From a virus, in IMG/VR virus record IMGVR_UViG_3300023179_000524, positions 1 through 23,488 of that record: 23,488 nt of DNA. One strand, given 5' to 3'. Both the position numbers and the translations under genes were made by a program. Below, one piece after another: positions 8,314-16,375 of the stretch. Every line of letters starts with the position of its first letter. Position 1 is the stretch's first letter. The notes beneath the pieces were generated by a model that searched no databases, was not told the origin of the DNA, and saw nothing but the letters and a program-made list of their open reading frames with translations.

Positions 8314-8723
8314 TGAAGAATATGGAAACATTGAATACATTATTCAATATAGAACCATTAAAAACTGACGATATAATCTTGCCGGTGCAAGATAGAGTAT
8401 CTGAAAAGGAAAATGATTACCAACTAGCCAGAGGTACATTAAGAAATCTAATAGTAAAGGGTGAATCGACTTTGGATGAAATGATTCACTTAGCAAGAAA
8501 TTCAGAACATCCTAGATCATTTGAAGTAGCTGGACAACTTATTAAAACTGTATCAGATGTTGCAAAAGATCTACTTGCGTTACAGAAACAACTCAAAGAT
8601 ATAGAACAAATAGATAAAAAATCAGCAATAAATAGTCAAACTAATAATGTATTTGTTGGATCAACTGAAGAATTGTTAAAGTTATTAAAGAAAGACGACG
8701 GTAAAATTATAAACAATGAATAA
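8313..8723 (+). CDS. 16: terminase small subunit gp16
   Basis: A 136 aa homologue of T4 gp16 (164 aa), the DNA-recognition and packaging-initiation subunit that forms a ring and stimulates the gp17 motor. It is largely helical; the central part, from YQLARGTLRNLIVKGESTLD through HLARNSEHPRSFEVAGQLIK, is the conserved terminase core followed by a probable coiled coil (DLLALQKQLKDIEQIDKK). The tail GSTEELLKLLKKD is typical of the family. It sits directly between gp15 (one-base overlap) and gp17, as in T4. Confidence 0.85.
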   Translation: MKNMETLNTLFNIEPLKTDDIILPVQDRVSEKENDYQLARGTLRNLIVKGESTLDEMIHLARNSEHPRSFEVAGQLIKTVSDVAKDLLALQKQLKDIEQIDKKSAINSQTNNVFVGSTEELLKLLKKDDGKIINNE

Positions 8724-8790
8724 TACTAAAAATAGACAAAACATTAGTTGTTTAAAATGTAATAAAGATTGCAATTCATATGTCCAATGA
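8716..8790 (+). CDS. possible microORF bridging gp16 and gp17 (24 aa, Cys-rich)
   Basis: An ATG at 8716 opens a 24-codon frame ending in TGA at 8788-8790. It overlaps the last 8 bases of gp16 and the first 11 bases of gp17, exactly filling the gap between them. The peptide is Asn- and Lys-rich and contains C12-x2-C15-x3-C19 (CLKCNKDC), reminiscent of half a zinc ribbon. No Shine-Dalgarno sequence is visible before it, nor before gp17, so it could deliver ribosomes to gp17 by coupling rather than make a functional peptide. It may equally be a chance frame. Confidence 0.3.
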   Translation: MNNTKNRQNISCLKCNKDCNSYVQ

Positions 8791-10474
8791 TAAACAATCA
8801 TACCTGGGAAATCCTAATCTTAAGCCAATAGATTTTACTATTTCATATACTATTGAGCAGGTAAAAGAACTACTTAAATGTTCAGGTGATTCAATATATT
8901 TCATTGAAAATTATTGCCATATAGTATCTTTGGATCAAGGGTTGGTGTTATTTAAATTATATGATTGTCAAAAAGAAAAAGTTGAAACTATTCTTAACAA
9001 TAGAAAAGTAATTCTAATGGAGGGCAGACAACAGGGCAAAACGATAACTGCTGCTGCTTGTATTCTTTGGTACACATTGTTTCAATCAAATAAAACTGTT
9101 GCTGTTTTGGCAAATAAATCTTCTTCTGCCAGAGAAGTTTTACATAGATATCAAATAATGTATGAACATTTACCTATTTGGATGCAACAAGGTGTAAAGA
9201 CATGGAATAAGGGAGATATAGAATTAGAAAATGGATCTAGGGTTTTTACTGCTGCAACCAGTACATCTGGTATTCGCGGAAAATCTGTTAACTGGCTGTA
9301 TATAGATGAAGCTGCTATTATTCCGAATACTGTTGCTGACGAATTTTTTACATCAGTTTATCCGACAATTTCTGCTGGTGAAACTACGAAGATTTTATTG
9401 ACATCTACACCCATGGGATATAATCACTTTTGGAAATTTTGGAATGAGGCTGAACAAAAAACCAATGGTTTTGTTCCTATGTTTATTCCATATACAAGAA
9501 TTCCTGGAAGAACGGAAAAATGGGCAGCAGAACAAAAATCCATGCTAGGTGAACTAAAATTTAATCAAGAAGTACTTTGTAAATTTTTAGGATCATCTAA
9601 TACACTTATAAACCCAGATGTCATTGCAAGAATGTCTGCTAAACATTATCTTTATTCTAAAGATGGCTTGGATATTATAGAAAATCCCATTAGAGCATTT
9701 AAAAATTCTGACGGTAAACTAGAAGGCAGAAATCATATTTATACTATTATAGCTGATACTTCTAGAGGTGTTGAGCGGGATTTTTCAGCATTTACCGTAA
9801 TAGATATAACAGAATATCCATATAAGATTGTGGCAAAGTATAAAGATAATAAAATAAATCCTTTGTTATATCCCACTATCATTGCCAAGGTTGCCAATGA
9901 TTATAATAAGGCATTTGTGCTTGTGGAGATTAATGATAACGGTCAACAAATAGCAAATACTTTGTATATGGATTTAGAATATGAAAATGTGCTTGCCGTG
10001 GGGTATGATGGTAAAAATGGTCAGTATTTATCTGCTGGTTTCAAATCAAATACCACTTTAGGTGTTAGAACAACTAAACAAGTTAAAAGATTAGGGTGTG
10101 CGATTTTAAAAGGATTGATAGAAAATAATAAATTACTAATTCATGATGCAGATATCATTTCTGAGATTTCTACATTTATAGAAACCAGAGGATCCTTTGC
10201 TGCAGATGATGGTTATCATGATGATCTTGTAATGACATTAGTATTGATGGCATGGATGACTAATGAACTTTATTTTAAAGATATGACCAATACAAATTTA
10301 CGTTTAGATTTGTATCAAAATCAAATTAGAGATATTGAAGAAGATTTAACACCTTTTGGTATTTTTGATGATGGTCTAAGAGAAGATATAATGGAAATAG
10401 ATCAAAGCGGAACGGATTTATGGTTTCATAAAGATTTAAATACTGAATTGGAAAAGATTAAAAATAAATGGTGA
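8780..10474 (+). CDS. 17: terminase large subunit gp17 (packaging ATPase-nuclease)
   Basis: A 564 aa homologue of T4 gp17 (610 aa), the motor that pumps DNA through the portal and cuts the concatemer. ATPase domain: Walker A GRQQGKT at residues 82-88, Walker B LYIDEA at 173-178 with the catalytic Glu, and coupling motif LLTSTP at 206-211. Nuclease (RNase H fold) domain: Asp in IIADTSRG (D326), Glu in LVEIND (E383) and the HDDLVM motif (Asp at 481-482), matching the T4 catalytic triad. All key residues are present, so both activities should be intact. No Shine-Dalgarno sequence precedes 8780, and an in-frame stop at 8753-8755 limits upstream extension. Nineteen Arg codons include 16 AGA/AGG, in contrast to gp23. 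Confidence 0.97.
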   Translation: MSNDKQSYLGNPNLKPIDFTISYTIEQVKELLKCSGDSIYFIENYCHIVSLDQGLVLFKLYDCQKEKVETILNNRKVILMEGRQQGKTITAAACILWYTLFQSNKTVAVLANKSSSAREVLHRYQIMYEHLPIWMQQGVKTWNKGDIELENGSRVFTAATSTSGIRGKSVNWLYIDEAAIIPNTVADEFFTSVYPTISAGETTKILLTSTPMGYNHFWKFWNEAEQKTNGFVPMFIPYTRIPGRTEKWAAEQKSMLGELKFNQEVLCKFLGSSNTLINPDVIARMSAKHYLYSKDGLDIIENPIRAFKNSDGKLEGRNHIYTIIADTSRGVERDFSAFTVIDITEYPYKIVAKYKDNKINPLLYPTIIAKVANDYNKAFVLVEINDNGQQIANTLYMDLEYENVLAVGYDGKNGQYLSAGFKSNTTLGVRTTKQVKRLGCAILKGLIENNKLLIHDADIISEISTFIETRGSFAADDGYHDDLVMTLVLMAWMTNELYFKDMTNTNLRLDLYQNQIRDIEEDLTPFGIFDDGLREDIMEIDQSGTDLWFHKDLNTELEKIKNKW

Positions 10475-10490
10475 TAAAGTATAAAAATCA

Positions 10491-10504
10491 TTATTTATAA
10501 ATAA
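10491..10504. promoter_or_regulatory. late promoter of gp18, inside a 14-base palindrome
   Basis: The exact T4 late octamer TATAAATA lies at 10496-10503 on the + strand, with expected start near 10509 and a leader of about 46 bases before the gp18 ATG at 10555. The octamer is embedded in the perfect palindrome TTATTTATAAATAA, so the minus strand carries the same octamer at 10499-10492. gp18 has a strong AAGGAG (10543-10548), 6 bases before its start. A second palindrome, ACACGTGT, lies at 10525-10532. Confidence 0.8.
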
Positions 10505-10554
10505 ATAGTAATTAGTTTGACATGACACGTGTTTAAATATACAAGGAGAACAAA

Positions 10555-12243
10555 ATGGCATTTCAGCTTTCACCGGGCGTGCTAGTCACTGAAAAGGACC
10601 TTACATCTATTGTCCCCACAGTATCGACTACAGCTGGAGCTTTTGCTGGCGCCTTTCAGTGGGGTCCTGTAGATGAAGTTACAACTATTGATTCTGAGAA
10701 CAAATTGGTAGAGGTGTTTGGTAAGCCAAACGATACTACTTTCCAATCCTTTTTTACTGCAGCAAATTTTCTATCTTATGGTAACAATCTTCAGGTAATC
10801 CGTGCTGTAAATAAGTCGACAGCTAGAAATTCTGTAGCAAACGCTAATTCATCATCTAATATTGTTGTTACTAATTTGAATAATTATGAAGGATCCTATA
10901 CCAATAACGTTAACTATGGTGTGGCTATTGCCAAATATCCAGGATCTTTGGGTAATGCATTAAAAATATCTATTGCTGACGCAAATACATGGTCTAGTTG
11001 GAATTACGCTTCCAATTTTGACAGTGCACCTGGTACATCTACATTTGTCACCAATGCTGGTGGATTGTATGATGAAATGCATGTTATTATTGTTGATGAG
11101 GACGGTACTTGGACTGGTACTGCAGGAACAGTTTTAGAAAAATTCCCCAATGTTTCAAAAGCATCTGATGCTAAGAAATTTGATGGATCTACAAATTATT
11201 ACAAGAACGTATTGAATAATTCTTCTAAATATGTTTGGTGGAACGCACACCCAACAGATTTAACTGTATCCAATTGGGGTAATAGTGCAATATCAAGAAC
11301 ATTTGGAAATTTAACAGCTAATGTGCAATTATCATTTTCTGGTGGTGTAAGTAACGATATTTTATCAGATGCAAATATATTGTCTGCATATGCTGAATTT
11401 GCTAACGATGAATTATATGATGTAAGCTTACTTCCTTTAGGAGCAGTCTCTTCTACCGTAGCAACCTATGTTATTAATAATGTTTGTGAGGTTAGAAAAG
11501 ATTGTATAGCATTTGTTTCACCAGAACAATCTGATGTCGTAGGAGTTGCAAGTAATTCCACTCAAACAACTAATATTACGGGATATAGGGATTCTCTTCC
11601 ATCCTCATCATATGGTGTAATGGATTCGGGATTTAAGTATCAGTTCGATAGATACAATGATGTTTATCGCTGGGTTCCATGTAATGGTGACACCGCTGGT
11701 ACCGTTGTTAGAACTGATTTTACTACAGATCCTTGGTTCTCGCCTGCCGGATTAAATAGAGGGCAAATAAAGAATGTTGTTAAACTTGCCTATTCGCCTA
11801 GACAAGCAGACAGAGATGCATTGTATAAAAAAGGTGTAAACCCGATTGTAACATTCCCTGGACAAGGAACAGTTTTATTTGGTGATAAGACTCTTCTATC
11901 CAAACCCAGTGCGTTCGATAGAATAAATGTTCGTAGATTGTTTATAGTGCTGGAAAAGGCAATTGCAACAGCAGCCAAGTTTCAGTTGTTTGAATTTAAT
12001 GATGCGTTCACCCGTGCACAATTTCGTAATTTAGTTGAACCTTTTCTTAGAGATGTACAAGGTCGTCGTGGTATTACAGATTTTAAAGTAGTTTGCGACG
12101 ATACGAACAATACAGGCGAGGTAATTGATAGAAATGAATTTGTGGCAGATATCTTTGTCAAACCTGCTCGCTCTATCAATTTTATTCAATTAAATTTTAT
12201 TGCGACACGTTCAGGTATTAATTTTGAAGAAGTTGGCGCATAA
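10555..12243 (+). CDS. 18: contractile tail sheath protein gp18
   Basis: A 562 aa homologue of T4 gp18 (659 aa), the subunit that polymerises around the tail tube and contracts on infection. The N-terminus FQLSPGVLVTEKDLTSIVP and AGAFAGAFQWGPVDEVTTI are the classical sheath opening, and the C-terminal domain contains RRLFIVLEKAIATAAKFQLF, ARSINFIQLNFIATRSGI and FEEVGA, the region that forms the conserved core and inter-subunit strands. The shorter length suggests smaller outer domains than in T4. It has its own perfect late promoter and a strong ribosome binding site, as expected for a high-copy protein. gp19 follows after 17 bases. Confidence 0.96.
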   Translation: MAFQLSPGVLVTEKDLTSIVPTVSTTAGAFAGAFQWGPVDEVTTIDSENKLVEVFGKPNDTTFQSFFTAANFLSYGNNLQVIRAVNKSTARNSVANANSSSNIVVTNLNNYEGSYTNNVNYGVAIAKYPGSLGNALKISIADANTWSSWNYASNFDSAPGTSTFVTNAGGLYDEMHVIIVDEDGTWTGTAGTVLEKFPNVSKASDAKKFDGSTNYYKNVLNNSSKYVWWNAHPTDLTVSNWGNSAISRTFGNLTANVQLSFSGGVSNDILSDANILSAYAEFANDELYDVSLLPLGAVSSTVATYVINNVCEVRKDCIAFVSPEQSDVVGVASNSTQTTNITGYRDSLPSSSYGVMDSGFKYQFDRYNDVYRWVPCNGDTAGTVVRTDFTTDPWFSPAGLNRGQIKNVVKLAYSPRQADRDALYKKGVNPIVTFPGQGTVLFGDKTLLSKPSAFDRINVRRLFIVLEKAIATAAKFQLFEFNDAFTRAQFRNLVEPFLRDVQGRRGITDFKVVCDDTNNTGEVIDRNEFVADIFVKPARSINFIQLNFIATRSGINFEEVGA

Positions 12244-12260
12244 TAAAGGGAGAAGAATAA

Positions 12261-12827
12261 ATGGCAACCACATTTAATGTAGATCAGTTTAAAGCGGCGC
12301 TAGTAAATGGTGGTACTCGTCCTAATCAGTTTGCTGTACAACTAAGTTTCCCAACTTATGTAACTAATGCGGCAAATGCAGTAAGACAAGCACCTTATTT
12401 AGTTAGTGTTGCTGAATTACCAGGACAAACTGTTAATCCAGCAATAGTATTGTATCGAGGACGTGAAGTAAAATTTGCAGGTGATCGAGTATTTGCCCCC
12501 TGGACAATTACTATTCTTAACGATGCAGATATGTCTATTCGAGGTGCCATGGAACAATGGATGAATGGTATGGATGATTTAGTGGTTAAAATAGGAAGAT
12601 TAAATCCAGCGGAATATCAAAGAAATCTAGATGTTTTTCAATTAGATCGTAATGGAAAAGTTATTAAAAGTTATCAAATTGTAAATGCATTTCCAATAGA
12701 TGTATCGCCCGTGGGATTAGATTTTGGTGCAAACGATACTATATCGACTTTTACTGTAACATGGCAGTATCAGCATTTTGTTACATCTCAAACTGCTGGA
12801 TCTTCTTTTACTAATCTTTTTGCATAA
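12261..12827 (+). CDS. 19: tail tube protein gp19
   Basis: A 188 aa homologue of T4 gp19 (163 aa), which stacks as hexameric rings to make the inner tail tube. The signature GDRVFAPWTITILND matches the T4 GDR.F..WT.T..ND segment, followed by the helix MEQWMNGMDDL. The start is supported by GGGAGAAG 7-14 bases upstream. It lies between sheath and portal genes, as in T4. A second protein with the same fold signature is encoded at 18867. Confidence 0.93.
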   Translation: MATTFNVDQFKAALVNGGTRPNQFAVQLSFPTYVTNAANAVRQAPYLVSVAELPGQTVNPAIVLYRGREVKFAGDRVFAPWTITILNDADMSIRGAMEQWMNGMDDLVVKIGRLNPAEYQRNLDVFQLDRNGKVIKSYQIVNAFPIDVSPVGLDFGANDTISTFTVTWQYQHFVTSQTAGSSFTNLFA

Positions 12828-12843
12828 TCATTGATTCTACAAT

Positions 12844-14364
12844 ATGGCAATTACATTATTTGGTTATACTATAAGTAAAGATGAAGCGCCGAGTCTGGAG
12901 CTTAGAAAACAAAGCTTTGTAACTCCAGATTCAGATGATGGCGCATCTACAGTTGCGGGAGGTGGATATTTCGGCACTTATGTAGATTTGGATGCTACTG
13001 CCAAGTCAGAATCGGATGTTATTACGCGGTATAGAGAGACCGCAATGTACGCTGATGTTGCAAACGCTATAGATGAAATAGTAACAGAAGCTATTGCCGG
13101 AACAGAAATAGAAAAGCTAGTGGACATTAATTTGGATAGTGTAGAATTGTCTGAACAAATTAAAATTAGTATTAGAAATGAATTCGATGGTATACTTAAG
13201 AAATTAGAATTTAAATCTAAAGGGCAAGATTACTTTAGACGTTGGTATATAGATGGTAGAATTTATTTTCAAAAGATAATTGATAATAAAAATCCTAAAA
13301 AGGGAGTGATTGAGTTAAGATATATTGACCCTCGGAAGATTAAAAAAGTAAGAGACGTAAAGAAAAAGAAATCACCAGAAGGTATAGACATAATAGAAAA
13401 AATTGATGAGTTTTATATTTACAATGATAAAGGAATTAAATATACACAACAGTATGGAAATGTTCCAGGGATGAATCAGGGAATTAAAATATCTCCTGAT
13501 ACGATTACATTTGTTTCTTCTGGATTAATGGATTTAGAAAAAAGTATAGTCTTAAGTTATATACACAAAGCAATAAAACCTGCAAATCAGTTAAAAATGA
13601 TGGAGGATTCTTTAGTCATCTATAGAATTTCTCGTGCACCTGAGAGAAGAATATTTTATATAGATGTTGGAAATTTGCCTAAAGTAAAGGCAGAACAATA
13701 TCTAAAAGATGTAATGAATAAGTATCGTAATAAAATCGTATATGATTCTCAGACAGGTGAGATTAGAGATGATAGAAAATTTATGTCAATGCTTGAGGAT
13801 TTCTGGTTACCTCGAAGAGAAGGGGGTAGAGGAACAGAAATAACTACTTTACCCGGAGGAGATAATCTCGGGCAAATTGATGATATAAACTATTTTCAAA
13901 ATAAATTATATCAATCTTTAAATGTACCTGTTTCTAGATTACAACCTTCTTCCGGCATGAATTTTGGTCGTGCTGCTGAAATTACTAGAGATGAATTAAG
14001 ATTTGGTAAGTTTATAGATAAACTTCGCAAAAAATTTAATGAATTATTTCAAGATATACTCAGAACACAGTTACTATTGAAGAATATAATTACAGATTCT
14101 GATTGGGATGACATTAAAGAAGATATTAATTATGTTTATGCGCAAGATAGATACTATTCGGAATTAAAGGATGCCGAAAATTTAAGAAATAGAATAGATG
14201 TTTTGAATCTTATGGCTCCCTTTGTTGGTACATATTTTAGTCAAGAATATATTATGAAAAAAGTATTACGTTATAGTGAAAAAGATATTGAAAATATAAA
14301 GAATCAAATTGAATCTGAAAGTCCATCTTCAGCATCAATAAATAATGCTATGCCACAACAATAG
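12844..14364 (+). CDS. 20: portal protein gp20
   Basis: A 506 aa homologue of T4 gp20 (524 aa), the dodecameric vertex ring that starts head assembly, docks the terminase and joins the neck. Recognisable segments are RYRETAMYADVANAIDEIV, ELRYIDPRKIKKVR, the SPDTITFVSSGLMD region, SYIHKAIKPANQLKMMEDSL, YRISRAPERRIFYIDVGNLP, then DFWLPRREGGRGTEITTLPG and LNVPVSRLQPSSGMNFGRA. These cover the conserved portal core over its whole length. No convincing Shine-Dalgarno sequence precedes the ATG; the gap after gp19 is 16 bases, so coupling to gp19 is possible. The C-terminus is low-complexity Ser-rich. Confidence 0.96.
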   Translation: MAITLFGYTISKDEAPSLELRKQSFVTPDSDDGASTVAGGGYFGTYVDLDATAKSESDVITRYRETAMYADVANAIDEIVTEAIAGTEIEKLVDINLDSVELSEQIKISIRNEFDGILKKLEFKSKGQDYFRRWYIDGRIYFQKIIDNKNPKKGVIELRYIDPRKIKKVRDVKKKKSPEGIDIIEKIDEFYIYNDKGIKYTQQYGNVPGMNQGIKISPDTITFVSSGLMDLEKSIVLSYIHKAIKPANQLKMMEDSLVIYRISRAPERRIFYIDVGNLPKVKAEQYLKDVMNKYRNKIVYDSQTGEIRDDRKFMSMLEDFWLPRREGGRGTEITTLPGGDNLGQIDDINYFQNKLYQSLNVPVSRLQPSSGMNFGRAAEITRDELRFGKFIDKLRKKFNELFQDILRTQLLLKNIITDSDWDDIKEDINYVYAQDRYYSELKDAENLRNRIDVLNLMAPFVGTYFSQEYIMKKVLRYSEKDIENIKNQIESESPSSASINNAMPQQ

Positions 14365-14372
14365 GAGATAAT

Positions 14373-14573
14373 ATGAAAGAGAATGAGACAACTGATGTTG
14401 ATATATCTGATAACCATAGTGACGTAATTAGATCCATGGTTGATACAATATTACAAGATAAAAATTCTGATGCTCAGTCTATATTTAAAGATATTATTGG
14501 TGCCAAAATGGCAGATGCAATAGAAAATAAAAAAATAGAGTTAGCTCAAACAATTTATTCGAGAGAAGATTAA
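14373..14573 (+). CDS. 67: prohead core protein gp67-like
   Basis: A 66 aa acidic helical protein lying directly after the portal gene, the position of T4 gene 67 (80 aa), whose product is an internal scaffold component cleaved by gp21. The C-terminal part IGAKMADAIENKKIELAQTI resembles the conserved end of gp67-type proteins. AGGAG lies 7 bases before the start. The stop overlaps the next ATG by one base (TAATG). Identification rests on position, size and the C-terminal pattern. Confidence 0.7.
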   Translation: MKENETTDVDISDNHSDVIRSMVDTILQDKNSDAQSIFKDIIGAKMADAIENKKIELAQTIYSRED

Positions 14574-15268
14574 TGAAAAAATTTACCTCTTTTAGATTAG
14601 AAATAGATGAAGCAAAATCTCGTAGCCCTTATGCTATAGGGATGGCGCAAGCTATGAAGTCTACTGGAGATACTCCTCCATTGGAAAAAAGCACTATCAA
14701 AAAAGCTCATGAAATTGCCAAATCCATAATGAAAAATAAGAAAATGAATGAGTCTTTGGATGATGAGGGCAGAATGGCCAGGGGCGATTTAATGCAAATT
14801 GCTAAGCAAGCAACCGATCTTGCTATGATAATGAATGATGATAAACAACTTGATGGTTGGGTACAAGCAAAAATAACTAAGGCTGCAGATTATTTAGATT
14901 CAGCATATGATTATCTAATGTTTAATAAACAAGAAGTAGATGAAAATAAAGAATATTTTACCAAACATGTATTTTCAGATGTTTTTGGCGAAGGTATAGT
15001 TTTGGAAGATCAACATTCTGATCCAGACTTAGACGGTAATATAGAATGGTATACTGTAAGATTCGAGCATGGCGATGAAGTTATTTTCACTGAAGATTTA
15101 GATATTCTTATGGCGGAATATCAGATTAATCATAAAAAGAATGAAATAAGTGAAAAATTGCATCAAAATCAACAAAAGATTGATCTACATGAACCAGAAA
15201 AAGATAAAATAACTGCAGATGATTTCAAATTATTGAGAGCTATGAAAAATAAAAATATAAGGAAATAA
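14573..15268 (+). CDS. prohead-associated protein at the gp68 position, two domains plus beta-barrel-like segment
   Basis: A 231 aa protein with no firm T4 name, in the place of T4 gene 68 (prohead core). Residues about 17-53 (SPYAIGMAQAMK, PPLEKSTIKKAHEIAKSI) and about 63-116 (DEGRMARGDLMQIAKQATDL, LDGWVQAKITKAADYLDSAY) are two helical segments that I know as recurring pieces in capsid-region proteins of T4-like aquatic phages. Residues about 132-180 (VFGEGIVLEDQ, WYTVRFEHGDEVIF, EDLDIL) have the look of a small Tudor/KOW-type beta barrel, similar in pattern to the C-terminal domain of UvrD/PcrA helicases. The tail (EPEKDKITADDFKLLRAMK) is charged. A core or internal head protein is the likely role, inferred from context. 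Confidence 0.6.
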   Translation: MKKFTSFRLEIDEAKSRSPYAIGMAQAMKSTGDTPPLEKSTIKKAHEIAKSIMKNKKMNESLDDEGRMARGDLMQIAKQATDLAMIMNDDKQLDGWVQAKITKAADYLDSAYDYLMFNKQEVDENKEYFTKHVFSDVFGEGIVLEDQHSDPDLDGNIEWYTVRFEHGDEVIFTEDLDILMAEYQINHKKNEISEKLHQNQQKIDLHEPEKDKITADDFKLLRAMKNKNIRK

Positions 15269-15272
15269 CGTA

Positions 15273-15683
15273 ATGCCTGTTACAATTTCTATTCTTAAAA
15301 AAGTTAGGCAGCAAGCTGTTGTCAAATTTATAGGTGACGGTACTAATACGTTAGATATTAAAGATTTGTCGTTAGCAGATGAATCTTTTGGTGGTTATAC
15401 CGGCGGTGCCAATGTAACTATTAATTCTGCTTTGTGGACCAGTACAGATGTTAATGCTCCAATACTTATTAAGAGACCAGTTAGTGGTGCAAATGTAATG
15501 ATTTTACATGGTAATGATAATTGGTCTATGAGTCAAATGATGGGATTCGTAGATTCATCAAATAGCACTGCTAATATTTCTGTAACGATACCTTCAGGCG
15601 GTGGCACTTTATATCTAGGTTTGACTAAGAATAATGGATTTACCGAACCAAATCAGCAACCTTTAACCAAGGTAACAAGCTAA
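15273..15683 (+). CDS. unidentified protein between core genes and protease
   Basis: A 136 aa protein that I do not recognise by name. It is predicted to be mostly beta strand, with segments AVVKFIGDGTNTLDIKDLSL, a Gly-rich GGYTGGANVTI, APILIKRPVSGANVMILHG, DNWSMSQMMGFVD and TVTIP-like NISVTIPSGGGTLYLGL. There is no cysteine, membrane segment or catalytic motif. It has AAGGAA before its start and its stop abuts the gp21 ATG with no gap, so it is co-expressed with the protease and other head genes. A capsid-surface (decoration) or other virion protein is plausible, but this is inference from location and beta content. Confidence 0.6.
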   Translation: MPVTISILKKVRQQAVVKFIGDGTNTLDIKDLSLADESFGGYTGGANVTINSALWTSTDVNAPILIKRPVSGANVMILHGNDNWSMSQMMGFVDSSNSTANISVTIPSGGGTLYLGLTKNNGFTEPNQQPLTKVTS

Positions 15684-16325
15684 ATGAAACTTATTAAAGA
15701 AATAACTCAAGAGCTTGAATATATTACTGAAGAAAACAGTGGTAAAAAGGGTACCTATATTAAAGGTATCTTTATGCAATCAGAGCAGGAAAATCGTAAT
15801 GGGAGAATATATCGTAAACCTATTCTTGAAAAAGAAATTGCTCGTTATCAATCTTTGATAGATGAAAAAAGATCTTTAGGAGAATTGGGGCACCCTCCAA
15901 ATCCTACAATTAATTTGAATCAAGTATCTCATCTAATAACTGAATTAAAATGGGCAGGAAACGATATTATAGGCACTGCTAAAATTTTAGATACGCCCAT
16001 GGGAAAAATTGCTAAAAATTTTATAGAAGAGGGTGTGAAATTGGGAGTTTCGTCTAGGGGATTGGGTTCTCTTAAAGATGTTAACGGCGTAAACGAAGTA
16101 CAAGATGATTTTCATCTAGCTACCGTGGATATTGTCGCTGATCCTTCTGCGCCTAATGCTTTTGTAGAGGGCATAATGGAAAATGCAGAATGGATTTGTG
16201 AAAATGGTATTTGGAAAACTATACAAATAGAAACGGCACAGAAAATAGTTAAAAATGCTTCAAGTAAAAAATTAGCTGAAACAAAACTAAAATTATTCGA
16301 AGCATTCTTAAAAAATATCAAGTAA
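15684..16325 (+). CDS. 21: prohead maturation protease gp21
   Basis: A 213 aa homologue of T4 gp21 (212 aa), the serine protease that sits in the prohead core and cleaves scaffold and capsid proteins before packaging. NRNGRIYRKPILEKEIARY and SLGELGHPP carry the conserved prohead-protease opening with the catalytic His (H70), and KLGVSSRGLGSL carries the nucleophile Ser (S123 or S124). The segment VDIVADPSAPNAFVEGIME completes the fold. Possible self-cleavage sites of the (L/I)xE type are ITE near residue 16 and LFE near the C-terminus. It starts immediately after the preceding stop. Confidence 0.95.
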   Translation: MKLIKEITQELEYITEENSGKKGTYIKGIFMQSEQENRNGRIYRKPILEKEIARYQSLIDEKRSLGELGHPPNPTINLNQVSHLITELKWAGNDIIGTAKILDTPMGKIAKNFIEEGVKLGVSSRGLGSLKDVNGVNEVQDDFHLATVDIVADPSAPNAFVEGIMENAEWICENGIWKTIQIETAQKIVKNASSKKLAETKLKLFEAFLKNIK

Positions 16326-16333
16326 TCATTTTT

Positions 16334-16341
16334 TATAAATA
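16334..16341 (+). promoter_or_regulatory. late promoter of gp22-gp23
   Basis: Exact T4 late octamer TATAAATA, 35 bases before the gp22 ATG at 16376; the expected start of transcription is near 16347. It starts 8 bases after the gp21 stop. The following leader contains AGGAGAGAAGG, which ends directly at the start codon. It gives the scaffold-capsid pair a dedicated transcript that ends at the terminator at 18812. Confidence 0.85.
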
Positions 16342-16375
16342 TTAAAGTTAGATTAATAACTCATAGGAGAGAAGG

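Noticed and set aside
11790-12179. Minus-strand open frames within gp18
   Set aside because: They lie opposite the conserved sheath C-terminal domain and have no start signals or family resemblance.
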